A stretch of 18,141 nt of DNA from Bacillota bacterium (GTDB lineage: Bacteria > Bacillota > Clostridia > Christensenellales > Pumilibacteraceae): positions 1 to 18,141 of the forward strand of contig WQSV01000010.1 of assembly GCA_009787685.1 (NCBI GenBank), written 5' to 3'. The notes beneath the pieces are model-generated. The model saw nothing but the letters and a program-made list of their open reading frames with translations, was not told where the DNA came from and made no database searches. The translations under genes and the position numbers were made by a program. Each line of letters opens with the position of its first letter. The stretch's first letter is position 1. Of the stretch, positions 1 through 8,163 are shown piece after piece.

Positions 1-257
1 CAACGAGGTTGAAGCCTTGAGCGTGAATTCTAATGCCCATGCCGCCAATACCCGCGCCAATTCCGCCTGAGTAAGTAGCTCTTGAGAGAGCAAGATTAGC
101 AAGTGTTTGGTGAATTATGTTGGGGCATCGTTATCCCGATTAATTCTAGCAGGGATCTAGTGTGATAAGTTTGTTGTGGATTTAACACGAGCAATTTCAT
201 TAAGTTTAACTTTAATTGCAAATTGTTGGTTGTTAATTGTAAGTTGCTAAAAATCGC
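1..257. other. Left-edge region without a confident gene
   Basis: No gene can be called here with confidence. On the minus strand, from about 130 down to 1, one frame is open and reads as a glycine-rich peptide (it contains SGGIGAGIGGMGIRIHAQGF) with codon use like that of the neighbouring genes. It has no convincing start codon or ribosome binding site, so it may be the degraded or leftmost part of a gene that runs out of the window. A plus-strand frame is also open from 2 to a TGA at 68-70 and could be the last residues of an upstream gene. Positions 200-250 hold AT-rich sequence with repeated AATTG/TTGTTA words. I see no RNA gene or riboswitch. Confidence 0.3.
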
Positions 258-286
258 TTGCATATAAGGGAAATTGTTGTTATAAT
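258..286 (+). promoter_or_regulatory. Sigma-A type promoter for tdh
   Basis: TTGCAT (258-263), a 17-base spacer, then a perfect TATAAT (281-286). The predicted transcript start is near 293, giving a leader of about 27 bases that holds the tdh ribosome binding site AGAGAGG at 307-313. It probably drives tdh, the two membrane-protein genes and kbl. Confidence 0.75.
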
Positions 287-319
287 GGAGGTGAAAAACT
301 TTAAACAGAGAGGTAAAAA

Positions 320-1357
320 ATGATGACAAAAATGAATGCATTGATAAAGGCAAAAGCGGAAAGAGGATTGAAACTTGTTCAAGTTGACAAGCCGAAAATC
401 AAAGAGGGTTTTGCTCTTGTGAAAATCAAGAAGACTTCCATTTGTGGGACCGACCTTCACATCTATGAATGGGATCCGTGGAGCCAAAAAACTATTAAGC
501 CCGGTCAAATTATTGGGCATGAGTTTTCTGGTGTTATTGAAGATATAAAAGGAAACACAACCTTCAAAAAAGGTGATTTTGTCACAGCCGAGGGTCACAT
601 CGTCTGCAAAGAGTGTCGCAATTGTCGAAGTGGGCGCGAAACAAGTTGCAAATATACTTTTGGGATTGGCGTCAACATTGACGGCATTTTTGCGGAATAT
701 GCACTCATTCCAATAACAAACCTTGTTGCAGTAGACAAATGTGTTGACAGTCGCGTTGTTTCCTTTATGGATGCGTTTGGAAACGCAACTCAAACAGCGC
801 TTGCATATCCATTAGTCGGAGAGGATGTTCTCATTACTGGGGCAGGTCCAATCGGAATCATGGCTGCGGCGGTTGCAAAATTTTGTGGTGCGAAAAATGT
901 TGTCATCACGAACCGAAGTGAGTATCGACTTGAATTGGCACGAAAAGTTGTCCCGGGAGTGGTTGCAATTTCTCCTCAAAAAGAACCGATTCCAGAAGTC
1001 ATGAAAAGACTTGGCATCAAAGAGGGATTTGATATTGGCTTGGAAATGAGCGGAGCAAGTCAAGCCCTTAATGATATGATTGACAACATGGTTTGTGGCG
1101 GAAAAATTGCACTTCTTGGAGTCCACAAACCAGACACTATGATTGACTGGAATAAAGTAGTTTTCAAAACATTAACAATGAAAGGGATTTATGGCAGAGA
1201 AATGTATGACGGTTGGTATAAAATGAACGCAATGCTATGCTCTGGTCTTGACCTTACTCCTCTAATCACTCATGAATTCCCATATCAAAAATTTGAAGAA
1301 GCTTTTGAACTAGGCTTAAGTGGAAAGTGCGGAAAAATTGTTTTGAGTTGGGATTAA
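320..1357 (+). CDS. tdh: L-threonine 3-dehydrogenase (zinc-dependent MDR family)
   Basis: Oxidises L-threonine to 2-amino-3-ketobutyrate with NAD+ in the cytoplasm, the first step of threonine breakdown to glycine. The 345-residue length fits the family. Visible features: catalytic zinc site with Cys42 in ICGTD and His67-Glu68 in GHEF; structural zinc cysteines at 96, 99, 102 and 110 (VCKECRNCRSGRETSC); Rossmann motif GAGPIG at 174-179. The start at 320 follows AGAGAGG by six bases; a second ATG directly follows, so either could initiate. A clear promoter lies upstream. The assignment as threonine dehydrogenase rather than another sorbitol/alcohol dehydrogenase rests on the overall sequence pattern and is strongly supported by kbl downstream. 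Confidence 0.93.
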   Translation: MMTKMNALIKAKAERGLKLVQVDKPKIKEGFALVKIKKTSICGTDLHIYEWDPWSQKTIKPGQIIGHEFSGVIEDIKGNTTFKKGDFVTAEGHIVCKECRNCRSGRETSCKYTFGIGVNIDGIFAEYALIPITNLVAVDKCVDSRVVSFMDAFGNATQTALAYPLVGEDVLITGAGPIGIMAAAVAKFCGAKNVVITNRSEYRLELARKVVPGVVAISPQKEPIPEVMKRLGIKEGFDIGLEMSGASQALNDMIDNMVCGGKIALLGVHKPDTMIDWNKVVFKTLTMKGIYGREMYDGWYKMNAMLCSGLDLTPLITHEFPYQKFEEAFELGLSGKCGKIVLSWD

Positions 1358-1392
1358 TCGAAATTAAAAATGATTGAAAGGAGGGGGTATTA

Positions 1393-1869
1393 ATGCAACG
1401 CAACCATAATGAATATATGTCAAAATTGACCGCGCGACAGTTTTTTCAAAGCAATGAAAACCCTCCAAAAGAAAAAAAGAAGAAAAAACCCAAGGTTTTT
1501 GGGACGTTGTCACTTGTTTTTTCCTTGGTTGGAATTCCTGTTTTGGGTTTAGGGGTTGGAATCTTTATTGGCTCGCTCACTGGAATAAGAGAAGGGTTTG
1601 GGTTGCAAGCGCAGACAATACTCGGACTTATTCCTATTCTCTTTCTCTTTTTTCTTTTTTATATCTTTGTCTATATTGGAATTTTTGTTGGCGGAGTATT
1701 TCTTTTTTTGGGAATTGTGTTTCCAACAATGAGTATAATCACTGGAATATTGCAACTGAAAGTAATGAAAGAGAAAAACAAGCGGACTGTCACAGGGCTA
1801 ATTATTGCACCTATCGTTGCAGCCATTTTTATAATAGCTATTGTGTTGGTTTCAATTTATATAATTTAG
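1393..1869 (+). CDS. DUF4190-like integral membrane protein (copy 1)
   Basis: Small membrane protein of 158 residues with no assignable function. A charged, lysine-rich cytoplasmic head (residues 1-35, with a run EKKKKKKPK) precedes hydrophobic segments at about 36-62, 77-115 and 133-158. The pattern of a short basic loop (LQLKVMKEKNKRTVTGLIIA) between the last two segments is typical of DUF4190-type proteins. A strong ribosome binding site (AAAGGAGGGGG) precedes the ATG. It lies 35 bases after tdh and is probably co-transcribed. The next gene is a diverged paralogue, and a decayed third copy appears near 10834-11190. A link to threonine or glycine uptake is possible from position only and is not shown by sequence. 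Confidence 0.75.
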   Translation: MQRNHNEYMSKLTARQFFQSNENPPKEKKKKKPKVFGTLSLVFSLVGIPVLGLGVGIFIGSLTGIREGFGLQAQTILGLIPILFLFFLFYIFVYIGIFVGGVFLFLGIVFPTMSIITGILQLKVMKEKNKRTVTGLIIAPIVAAIFIIAIVLVSIYII

Positions 1870-1917
1870 AGAAACTGTAACAATTTGAAAAAACGCACAA
1901 AGAGGAGGATTTGAATT

Positions 1918-2385
1918 GTGGAAAATAACAATTGGCACAGCAAACATCAACATTGGGATAGCAGTTCGCCACGAAATGATTTGAGGCAAGAGCAAAAACA
2001 GTATTCGCAAAATCAAAGACAAGAGAAGAAAAACGGCTTTGGAAAAGCTTCATTTGCTTTTTCTCTTGTCACACCGGGCATTTTTTTGTCAATGGGAATT
2101 ATTGTTTTTGTGATTATTGTGATTGCATTTTTAGCGACACTGATTAATCCATATTTAGGATTACTTGTGTTGTTATTCGGTGTAGTGATCGGAATATATG
2201 GTGCAGTGATAATTTTAACCGTTGGTTCAATAATTGGTTTTATTTTCAGCTTGATGGGGTTGATTTTTGGAATAGTTCAACTAACAAGAAAAAATCAGTC
2301 GAAAGGACTTGCAATAGCAGGATTGATTATTTCAAGCATTGTTATATTTATTGGAACGATTGTTTTAATGGGTGTGTTGTTCTAA
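1918..2385 (+). CDS. DUF4190-like integral membrane protein (copy 2)
   Basis: A 155-residue membrane protein, paralogous in layout to the preceding gene. It has a polar Asn/Gln/His-rich head (residues 1-42) and then hydrophobic segments at about 43-75, 78-120 and 129-155. The end matches the DUF4190 pattern: IFGIVQLTRKNQSKGLAIAG. The start is GTG at 1918, chosen because GGAGGA at 1904-1909 is well placed eight bases upstream and no better in-frame start exists. It follows copy 1 by 48 bases, so the two form a tandem pair inserted between tdh and kbl. Function unknown. Confidence 0.73.
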   Translation: MENNNWHSKHQHWDSSSPRNDLRQEQKQYSQNQRQEKKNGFGKASFAFSLVTPGIFLSMGIIVFVIIVIAFLATLINPYLGLLVLLFGVVIGIYGAVIILTVGSIIGFIFSLMGLIFGIVQLTRKNQSKGLAIAGLIISSIVIFIGTIVLMGVLF

Positions 2386-2533
2386 GGGAGTGGGAAAAAT
2401 AGTAAAAAAATGCACGGGTGACGTTTTTGTTGCCCAAACAACAAAAAAAAGGAGACAGTGAATGACAACAGTGAAAAAATGAAAACACCTTAATTTTTAA
2501 ATTTTTACTTTTTAATCTTCACTTTTTTAAATC
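2386..2533 (+). promoter_or_regulatory. kbl leader with stem-loop and two tiny ORFs
   Basis: This gap contains a perfect 9-bp stem-loop (TTTTTGTTG 2424-2432, loop CCCAAA, CAACAAAAA 2439-2447). It is followed by AAGGAG (2449-2454) at ideal distance from a six-codon ORF (2462-2482, peptide MTTVKK), which overlaps by four bases a four-codon ORF (2479-2493, MKTP). No ribosome binding site lies directly in front of kbl at 2534. The stem-loop has no T-run after it, so it is not a standard terminator. Translation of the tiny ORFs is only a possibility. Confidence 0.35.
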
Positions 2534-3727
2534 ATGGCTTATAAATCATACAAACAAAAATTTCAAAACATTTTGAATGAAATTGAAGAAAACGGACTCT
2601 ATAAACGTGAAAGAGTCATCACGACAAAGCAAGGCGCAATGGTCGACACAACCGAGGTAAAGGGTGTCTTGAATTTTTGTGCCAACAATTATTTGGGCTT
2701 ATCTGCAAATGAAGAAATAATGCAAGCGGCAATTGAGGGAACGAAAAAATATGGATTCGGACTTTCTTCAGTTCGATTCATTTGCGGAACTCAAACCGTC
2801 CACAAAGAACTTGAAGCAAAAGTTTCAAAGTTCCTCGGAATGGATGACACAATTCTCTACACCAGTTGCTTTGATGCAAACGGTGGACTTTTTGAAACAA
2901 TCACAACGAATGAAGATGCAATCATCAGCGATGAATTGAATCACGCGAGTATTATTGATGGTGTTCGTCTTTCAAAAGCAATGAGATATCGCTACAAAAA
3001 CAACGATATGGCAGATTTGGAAGCGAAACTAATTGAAGCGACAAACTCTGGTGCGAAATTGAAATTAATCGTAACAGACGGTGTCTTTTCGATGGACGGC
3101 ATAATCGCGAATCTTAAAGGTGTTTGTGATTTGGCAGACAAATATGATGCTCTTGTTGTCGTTGACGACTCTCATGCGACTGGTTTTATTGGAAAAACTG
3201 GACGCGGAACTCATGAGTATTGTGAAGTAATGGACAGAGTTGACATCATCACTTCAACTTTTGGAAAAGCAATGGGAGGTGCTTCTGGCGGTTTCACAAG
3301 TGGTCGACAGGAGATTATTGATCTATTGCGTCAACGCTCAAGACCGTATCTTTTTTCAAACACGCTTGCGCCATCGATTGCAAACGCGACATTAAAAGTT
3401 ATTGATATCATTGAAAAATCTCCAGAACGCATCGAAAAACTTCGTGAAAACTCGACATATTTCAGAAGTGAAATGGAGAAAAAAGGATTCACTCTTCTTG
3501 GAAAAGATCATGCAATTATTCCAGTTTACCTTGGTGATGCAAAACTTGCCCAAGAAGTTGCAAAGAAAATGCTTGAAAAAGGAATATATGTCATTGGTTT
3601 CTTCTTCCCGGTCGTCCCAAAAGAAAAGGCGCGCATTCGAACTCAAATGTCAGCCGCGCATTCAAAAGCAGATATTGACAAATTGGTCAAAGCGTTTGTC
3701 GAAGTTCGCAAAGAGATTGGATTTTAA
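2534..3727 (+). CDS. kbl: 2-amino-3-ketobutyrate CoA ligase (glycine C-acetyltransferase)
   Basis: PLP enzyme that cleaves 2-amino-3-ketobutyrate with CoA into glycine and acetyl-CoA, thereby feeding glycine to the glycine reductase encoded downstream. The 397-residue length is normal for the alpha-oxoamine synthase family. Visible motifs: substrate-binding NNYLGL at 51-56, TDGVFSMDG at 181-189, DDSHATG at 211-217 (His214 stacks on the PLP ring in the family), and the PLP lysine Lys245 in STFGKAMGG. Family members also include serine palmitoyltransferase-like and 7-keto-8-aminopelargonate synthase enzymes; the tdh neighbour makes Kbl the best call. The ATG has no obvious Shine-Dalgarno sequence: the 20 bases before it are AT-rich. 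Confidence 0.93.
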   Translation: MAYKSYKQKFQNILNEIEENGLYKRERVITTKQGAMVDTTEVKGVLNFCANNYLGLSANEEIMQAAIEGTKKYGFGLSSVRFICGTQTVHKELEAKVSKFLGMDDTILYTSCFDANGGLFETITTNEDAIISDELNHASIIDGVRLSKAMRYRYKNNDMADLEAKLIEATNSGAKLKLIVTDGVFSMDGIIANLKGVCDLADKYDALVVVDDSHATGFIGKTGRGTHEYCEVMDRVDIITSTFGKAMGGASGGFTSGRQEIIDLLRQRSRPYLFSNTLAPSIANATLKVIDIIEKSPERIEKLRENSTYFRSEMEKKGFTLLGKDHAIIPVYLGDAKLAQEVAKKMLEKGIYVIGFFFPVVPKEKARIRTQMSAAHSKADIDKLVKAFVEVRKEIGF

Positions 3728-3730
3728 TTA

Positions 3731-3796
3731 AATATTGAATATTGAATATGTCTATTAAATTTGACTTTTATTTTTACATATTCAATATTCAATATT
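3731..3796. repeat. Palindromic intergenic element 1 (perfect 21-bp arms)
   Basis: Two perfect 21-bp inverted arms (3731-3751 and 3776-3796) surround a 24-base loop. Each arm is made of head-to-tail ~7-base units of the form AATATTG. It lies just after kbl and before the grdX promoter. There is no T-run after the second arm, so termination is not obvious. The loop begins with TCTATTAAAT, a word that recurs in the element at 9835-9919. Confidence 0.85.
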
Positions 3797-3820
3797 CCAT
3801 AAATATCCCCCTCAAAACGG

Positions 3821-3849
3821 TTGCGTGAACACTAAAGATATGTTACAAT
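3821..3849 (+). promoter_or_regulatory. Promoter for grdX, nearly leaderless
   Basis: TTGCGT (3821-3826), 17-base spacer, TACAAT (3844-3849). The predicted transcript start is near 3856, only about three bases before the TTG start codon of grdX at 3859, so the message would have almost no leader. It probably drives grdX-grdE-grdB-trxB. Confidence 0.65.
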
Positions 3850-3858
3850 AAATACGGT

Positions 3859-4215
3859 TTGATACTGTTAACTAACAACATATTGGTCAAAGAAAAATAC
3901 GGAAAAGAAATTGAGGTGAAGTTTTATGAAGAAAGTCTTTGTGAGCTTCTTTTTCGTGTGCGAGATTTTGTTCATATTGGGCACAAACTCTTGACCCACC
4001 CACTGTCTGGAAGCATCAAGCCGAATGAGACAAAGTTCAAATCTGTCCTAATATCAAAAGAGAAATCAAGCGAAAAAACAGATCTTGAATCAATTCAAAT
4101 CATTGAAAACAGCATTGGTCTGGTCAAAAACTTTCCTGCATATGAAATACCGAATGAACATTTTGACCATTTAAGGCAAATAGACCTAATCCTCATCAGC
4201 GGAGCAATAAGATAA
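3859..4215 (+). CDS. grdX: GrdX family protein of glycine reductase operons
   Basis: GrdX is a small protein of unknown biochemical role that is regularly found in glycine reductase gene clusters. This copy has 118 residues, the usual size. The N-terminus (MILLTNNILVKEK) and the central block GHKLLTHPLSGSIKPNET (41-58) followed by KSVLISKEK and DLESIQIIENSI match my recollection of the family. The start is TTG at 3859, chosen because the N-terminal strand begins there and the promoter -10 box lies just nine bases upstream; no Shine-Dalgarno sequence is visible. grdE follows after 104 bases. Confidence 0.8.
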   Translation: MILLTNNILVKEKYGKEIEVKFYEESLCELLFRVRDFVHIGHKLLTHPLSGSIKPNETKFKSVLISKEKSSEKTDLESIQIIENSIGLVKNFPAYEIPNEHFDHLRQIDLILISGAIR

Positions 4216-4276
4216 TTGACAAAGTAAAAATGACATCAAATTGCAAATTGTCGATTGCAAACAAATGGCAATATTA

Positions 4277-4306
4277 ATAAAAAAAAGAAACCTTCTAAAA
4301 GGTTTC
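4277..4306. promoter_or_regulatory. Hairpin abutting the grdE ribosome binding site; minus-strand terminator-like
   Basis: Perfect 8-bp stem GAAACCTT (4287-4294), loop CTAA, AAGGTTTC (4299-4306). The grdE Shine-Dalgarno GAGGAG begins at 4307, the next base. The stem is preceded on the plus strand by a run of A (4279-4286), so read on the minus strand it is a hairpin followed by eight T: a standard intrinsic terminator shape. No minus-strand gene is seen nearby. It could block antisense transcription or affect access of ribosomes to grdE. Confidence 0.55.
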
Positions 4307-4319
4307 GAGGAGACAATAC

Positions 4320-5600
4320 ATGAACTTAAAGTTAGGAAACATCAACATTAAGGACATCAAGTTCGGGAAAAAAGCGTCACTCAAAGACGGCGTTTTGAAC
4401 TTGGTTGAAAAAGAGCTTGAAGCTCTTGTTCTAAGTGACGAAAACATTTCGTCAGTCAAATTTGACATTGCAAAGCCGGGTGAAAGCACTCGTATTATGC
4501 CTGTCAAAGATGTAATTGAGCCAAGAACAAAAGTCAGCGGCAATGGCGACATTTTCCCGGGAGTGATTTCAAAAGTCGACACTGTTGGAAGTGGAGTCAC
4601 TCACGTTTTGAAAGGTGCCGCTGTTGTCACAACGGGTCAAGTTGTCGGGTTCCAAGAGGGAATAATCGACATGAGTGGGCTTGGGGCGGAATACACTCCA
4701 TTCTCAAAAACAATCAACATTGTTGCGGACTTCACTCCAGTCAAAGGATTGACTCCTCACAAATATGAAGAGTCACTTCGCAAAGCAGGATTAAAACTTG
4801 CCTATGAAATCGGCAAGCTTGGACGCGATGTGACACCAGATGAAGTGAAAGAATATGAATTTTTGCCACTTCTTGAAAGCGTTCAAAAATATCCAAATTT
4901 GCCAAAGGTTGGATATGTTCAAATGCTTCAAAGCCAAGGACTTCTTCATGACACATATGTCTATGGAATTGACATGAAATTGTCACTCACCACAATGCTT
5001 TCTCCAACAGAAATTTTTGACGGCGCAATCCTTAGCGGAAATTGCGTTTCTGCATGCGACAAAAACACTACTTATCACCACCAAAACAACCCAGTCATCA
5101 CTGACATGTTTGAAGCTCATGGAAAAACAATCAACTTCTGTGCAATGATTATCACGAACGAGAATGTCTTCTTGATGGACAAACAACGCTCATCTGACTG
5201 GACTGCAAAACTGACAAAATATTTGGGTCTTGATGGTGCAATCATCTCTCAAGAAGGTTTCGGAAATCCAGACACCGACCTTATCATGAACTGCAAAAAA
5301 GTTGAAGGAATGGGAGTCAAAACTGTTATCATCACTGATGAATATGCAGGACGTGAAGGAACTAGCCAATCTCTTGCTGATGCCGATCCATCTGCTGATG
5401 CGGTTGTTACTGGTGGAAACGCAAACCAAGTTGTCACTCTTCCTCCGCTCAAAAAGCTAATTGGTTCGACTTCTCATGTTGAAAAAATCGCAGGCGGTTT
5501 CAAAGGAAATATGGCAAAAGACGGAAGCATCACAGTAGAAATTCAAGCAATCATCGGAGCAACCAATGAAATGGGCTTCAACAAAATGAGCGCGAGATAA
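4320..5600 (+). CDS. grdE: Glycine reductase protein B, GrdE proprotein (47 kDa type)
   Basis: Substrate-binding proprotein of the glycine-specific protein B. In characterised clostridial enzymes the proprotein cleaves itself before a cysteine, which becomes a pyruvoyl group that binds glycine as a Schiff base. Here the length is 426 residues and the processing site is visible as SGNCVSACDKN with Asn241-Cys242, the position I recall for the Eubacterium (Peptoclostridium) acidaminophilum enzyme. The start is ATG at 4320, seven bases after GAGGAG. grdB follows after 86 bases and supplies the selenocysteine subunit. No frameshift or missing key residue is seen. Confidence 0.94.
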   Translation: MNLKLGNINIKDIKFGKKASLKDGVLNLVEKELEALVLSDENISSVKFDIAKPGESTRIMPVKDVIEPRTKVSGNGDIFPGVISKVDTVGSGVTHVLKGAAVVTTGQVVGFQEGIIDMSGLGAEYTPFSKTINIVADFTPVKGLTPHKYEESLRKAGLKLAYEIGKLGRDVTPDEVKEYEFLPLLESVQKYPNLPKVGYVQMLQSQGLLHDTYVYGIDMKLSLTTMLSPTEIFDGAILSGNCVSACDKNTTYHHQNNPVITDMFEAHGKTINFCAMIITNENVFLMDKQRSSDWTAKLTKYLGLDGAIISQEGFGNPDTDLIMNCKKVEGMGVKTVIITDEYAGREGTSQSLADADPSADAVVTGGNANQVVTLPPLKKLIGSTSHVEKIAGGFKGNMAKDGSITVEIQAIIGATNEMGFNKMSAR

Positions 5601-5605
5601 ATCAT

Positions 5606-5662
5606 TTAATATTGAATAGATGTTGATAAAATTAACTTGAAAACACATATTCCATATTCAAT
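5606..5662. repeat. Palindromic intergenic element 2 (degenerate)
   Basis: Imperfect inverted repeat between grdE and grdB: ATTGAATA (5611-5618) pairs with TATTCAAT (5655-5662), with further partial matches inward (GATGT against ACATAT). It uses the same AATATTGAATA words as the element after kbl but is more decayed. Confidence 0.6.
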
Positions 5663-5686
5663 CAAAAAAAGGAGAATTAATTTACC

Positions 5687-7000
5687 ATGAGTAAACTAAA
5701 AGTAATACACTATATTAATCAATTCTACGCGGGTATCGGCGGAGAAGAAAAGGCTGATCATAAGCCAGAGTTTCGTGAAGGCGTTGTGGGGCCGGGTGTC
5801 GCATTAACCGCCGCATTCGCGGGTGTTGCTGAAATCACTCACACTATTGTTTGTGGTGACAGCTATTTTAACGAAAACATTGAGTCAGTGAAAAAAGAAC
5901 TACTTGATTTTGTCAAGAAAAACAAACCAGATATCTTCATCGCTGGCCCGGCCTTCAATGCAGGACGCTATGGCGTTGCTTGCGGAACAATCGCTGACGC
6001 TGTTAAAACTGAACTTAGCATTCCAGTCGTCACGGGTATGTATCGTGAAAACCCGGGTGCAGATATGTTCAAAAACTCGGTCTACATCATTGAAACAAAC
6101 AATAGCGCCGCTGACATGAAAAATGCCGCTCCAAAAATGGCTCGCCTAGCGTTGAAACTTGCAAACAAAGAAGAAATTGGAGCATCTATTGAAGACGGGT
6201 ATCTTCCAAATGGCATTCGCGTTAACTTCTTCGACAAAGAAAGAGGTTCAAAAAGAGCAGTTGATATGATGGTTGCAAAACTTAGCGGAAAATCTTTCAC
6301 AACTGAGTATCCAATGCCAGACTTTGAAAAAGTTCCTCCGAACAAAGCAATCAAAGATATGTCAAAAGTCAAGGTCGCACTAGTGACTTCTGGTGGTGTT
6401 GTTCCAAAAGGAAACCCAGATCACATTGAGTCGTCATCAGCATCAAGATATGGTGAATATGACATCACTGGAGTCATGGATTTGACCGAAGCAACCTATG
6501 AAACTGCTCATGGTGGCTATGACCCGGTTTATTGCAACCAAGACTCTGACCGTGTTCTTCCAGTTGACGTTCTTCGTGAATTTGAAAAAGAAGGCAAAAT
6601 TGGAAAACTTCACAACAAGTTCTACACAACAACAGGAAACGGAACTTCAACAAAATCTTCAAAAGCATTCGCAAAAGAATTTGCGCAAAAACTTCTTGCA
6701 GACGGTGTTCAAGCAGTTATCCTCACATCCACTTGAGGAACATGCACGCGTTGCGGTGCAACGATGGTTAAAGAAGTTGAGCGTGCTGGAATTCCAGTAG
6801 TTCATGTTTGCACAGTCACTCCAATTTCAATGACAGTTGGAGCAAACAGAATTGTTCCAGCAATTGCTATTCCATATCCACTTGGAAATCCAGCGAAAAC
6901 AATGGAAGAAGAAAAACAAATCAGAAGAAAAATTTTAAACAGAGCTTTGGAAGCATTGACAACTGAAGTTTCAGAACAAACAATCTTCGAAATGAAATAA
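5687..7000 (+). CDS. grdB: Glycine reductase protein B, selenoprotein subunit GrdB (UGA = Sec)
   Basis: Selenocysteine subunit of protein B, which forms the carboxymethyl-selenoether by cleaving the C-N bond of glycine. The reading frame is interrupted at 6734-6736 by TGA and continues without another stop to TAA at 6998-7000, giving 437 residues, the usual GrdB length. The TGA falls exactly in the family motif: ...LTST-U350-GTCTRCGATMVKE, with Cys353 and Cys356 near the Sec. The C-terminal part (IPVVHVCTVTPISMTVGANR) is also typical. The ribosome binding site is AAAGGAG, about 12 bases before ATG. A candidate SECIS hairpin lies at 6743-6760. If TGA were a stop, a 349-residue truncated protein would lack the active site, so selenocysteine is the only sensible reading. 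Confidence 0.95.
6743..6760 (+). promoter_or_regulatory. Candidate SECIS apical hairpin in grdB
   Basis: Starting seven bases after the Sec UGA, TGCACGC pairs with GCG-G-TGCA to give a seven-pair stem with a single bulged G and a three-base GTT loop. The distance, the bulge and the G/U-rich loop fit what is known of bacterial SECIS elements, which bind SelB. No folding program was run, and bacterial SECIS sequences are poorly conserved. Confidence 0.45.
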
Positions 7001-7008
7001 ATTAAAGG

Positions 7009-7138
7009 ATAGTAAATAATGAACAATGAATAGTGAGTAATAGTCAAATTTTTATTAAGAGTGTCGCATTGAACGACTAGGGTAAAAAAATTTGGTAACA
7101 AACACTCACTATTCATTATTTGTTATTCGTTAATAAAA
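7009..7138. repeat. Palindromic intergenic element 3
   Basis: Inverted repeat between grdB and trxB. A perfect 14-bp arm AATGAATAGTGAGT (7025-7038) pairs with ACTCACTATTCATT (7104-7117), extended on the outside by weaker AATAATGAAC / GTTATTCGTTAAT pairing. The 65-base interior is unrelated to that of element 1. The arms use AATAGTG-type units instead of AATATTG. Confidence 0.7.
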
Positions 7139-7141
7139 AAT

Positions 7142-8077
7142 ATGAGCAAAAAAATCTATGACGTAATAATAATCGGCGCGGGTCCCGCAGGGCTTTCAGC
7201 CGCACTATATGCAGGTCGTGCGAGACTAAGCACTCTTTTGATTGAAAAAGAAAAAGATGGTGGACAAATTGTCATCACTAGTGAAGTTGAAAACTATCCG
7301 GGCGGAGTTGACCATGAGTCGGGCTCAACCTTGATTGCAAGAATGGCAAAACAAGTCGAAAAATTTGGTGCTGAAAAAGTCTATGACACAGTAACTGATT
7401 TGAAACTTGATGGAAAAACAAAAACTATCACTTGTTCAAAAGCGACCTATGAAGGCAAAACTGTCATCGTCGCAACTGGAGCAGCTCCAAGACCAATCGG
7501 ATGTCCGGGAGAGAAGGAATTCATTGGAAAAGGTGTTTCTTATTGTGCAACCTGTGATGCTCCATTCTTTGAAGAGTTGGAAGTTTTCGTTGTTGGAGGA
7601 GGAGACAGCGCAGTTGAAGAAGCAATGCATATTGCAAAATTCGCGCGTCAAGTCACCATCATTCATAGACGTGATACGCTAAAAGCGGCGAAATCAATCC
7701 AAGAAAAAGCGTTCAAGCACCCAAAGCTCAAATTCATGTGGGACACTGTCGTCACTGAATTGAAAGGGGATGGAATGCTTGGTTCGATGGTTGTTGAAAA
7801 TGTTAAAACTGGTGAGAAAAAAGAAATCGTTGCTCATGAAGACGATGGCACTTTTGGAGTGTTTGGCTTCGTTGGATTGATTCCTCACTCAAAATTGGTC
7901 GAAGGCAAATTGAACATGGAATATGGCTACATCAAAACTGACGAAGACATGAAAACCAACATTGATGGAGTTTTCGCCGCTGGTGACATTAGAGTCAAAT
8001 CTCTTCGCCAAGTTGTCACCGCCGCTTCTGACGGTGCGATCGCCGCGACACAAGCAGAACATTATATCAACAAGTAA
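7142..8077 (+). CDS. trxB: Thioredoxin reductase (glycine reductase associated)
   Basis: FAD-dependent NAD(P)H:thioredoxin reductase that supplies electrons through thioredoxin to GrdA. The length is 311 residues, normal for the low-molecular-weight type. FAD-binding GAGPAG at 12-17; redox pair Cys135-Ala-Thr-Cys138 in GVSYCATCDAPFF; second Rossmann motif GGGDSAVEE at 152-160; HRRD after it as in NADPH-binding members, though a lysine stands where the second basic residue is usually arginine; C-terminal FAD motif GDIRVKSLRQVVTAASDGA. It follows grdB by 141 bases. The ATG has no visible Shine-Dalgarno site; the bases before it are TTAATAAAAAAT. In known clusters trxB is usually next to trxA; here they are separated by three genes. 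Confidence 0.93.
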   Translation: MSKKIYDVIIIGAGPAGLSAALYAGRARLSTLLIEKEKDGGQIVITSEVENYPGGVDHESGSTLIARMAKQVEKFGAEKVYDTVTDLKLDGKTKTITCSKATYEGKTVIVATGAAPRPIGCPGEKEFIGKGVSYCATCDAPFFEELEVFVVGGGDSAVEEAMHIAKFARQVTIIHRRDTLKAAKSIQEKAFKHPKLKFMWDTVVTELKGDGMLGSMVVENVKTGEKKEIVAHEDDGTFGVFGFVGLIPHSKLVEGKLNMEYGYIKTDEDMKTNIDGVFAAGDIRVKSLRQVVTAASDGAIAATQAEHYINK

Positions 8078-8163
8078 GCCTTGAAAAATAGGTAGCGGGG
8101 ATTGAAGTAATAAGTTTTCACAAAATGATTGTGAAAAGAGTGCAAGTTGCGCAAAGGAAAGCG

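Noticed and set aside
233..793. 186-codon minus-strand ORF antisense to tdh
   Set aside because: Entirely antisense to a clear, well-conserved gene; composition and cysteine/phenylalanine-rich text are typical of shadow frames.
2424..2447. Intrinsic terminator after the second membrane-protein gene
   Set aside because: The 9-bp stem-loop is made largely of A/T pairs and is followed by A and GGAG, not T; it does not fit an intrinsic terminator on either strand.
5687..6736. grdB as a complete 349-residue protein ending at TGA, with a separate gene at 6764-7000
   Set aside because: The TGA falls in the conserved Sec motif and the same frame continues with typical GrdB C-terminal sequence, so it is one selenoprotein gene.
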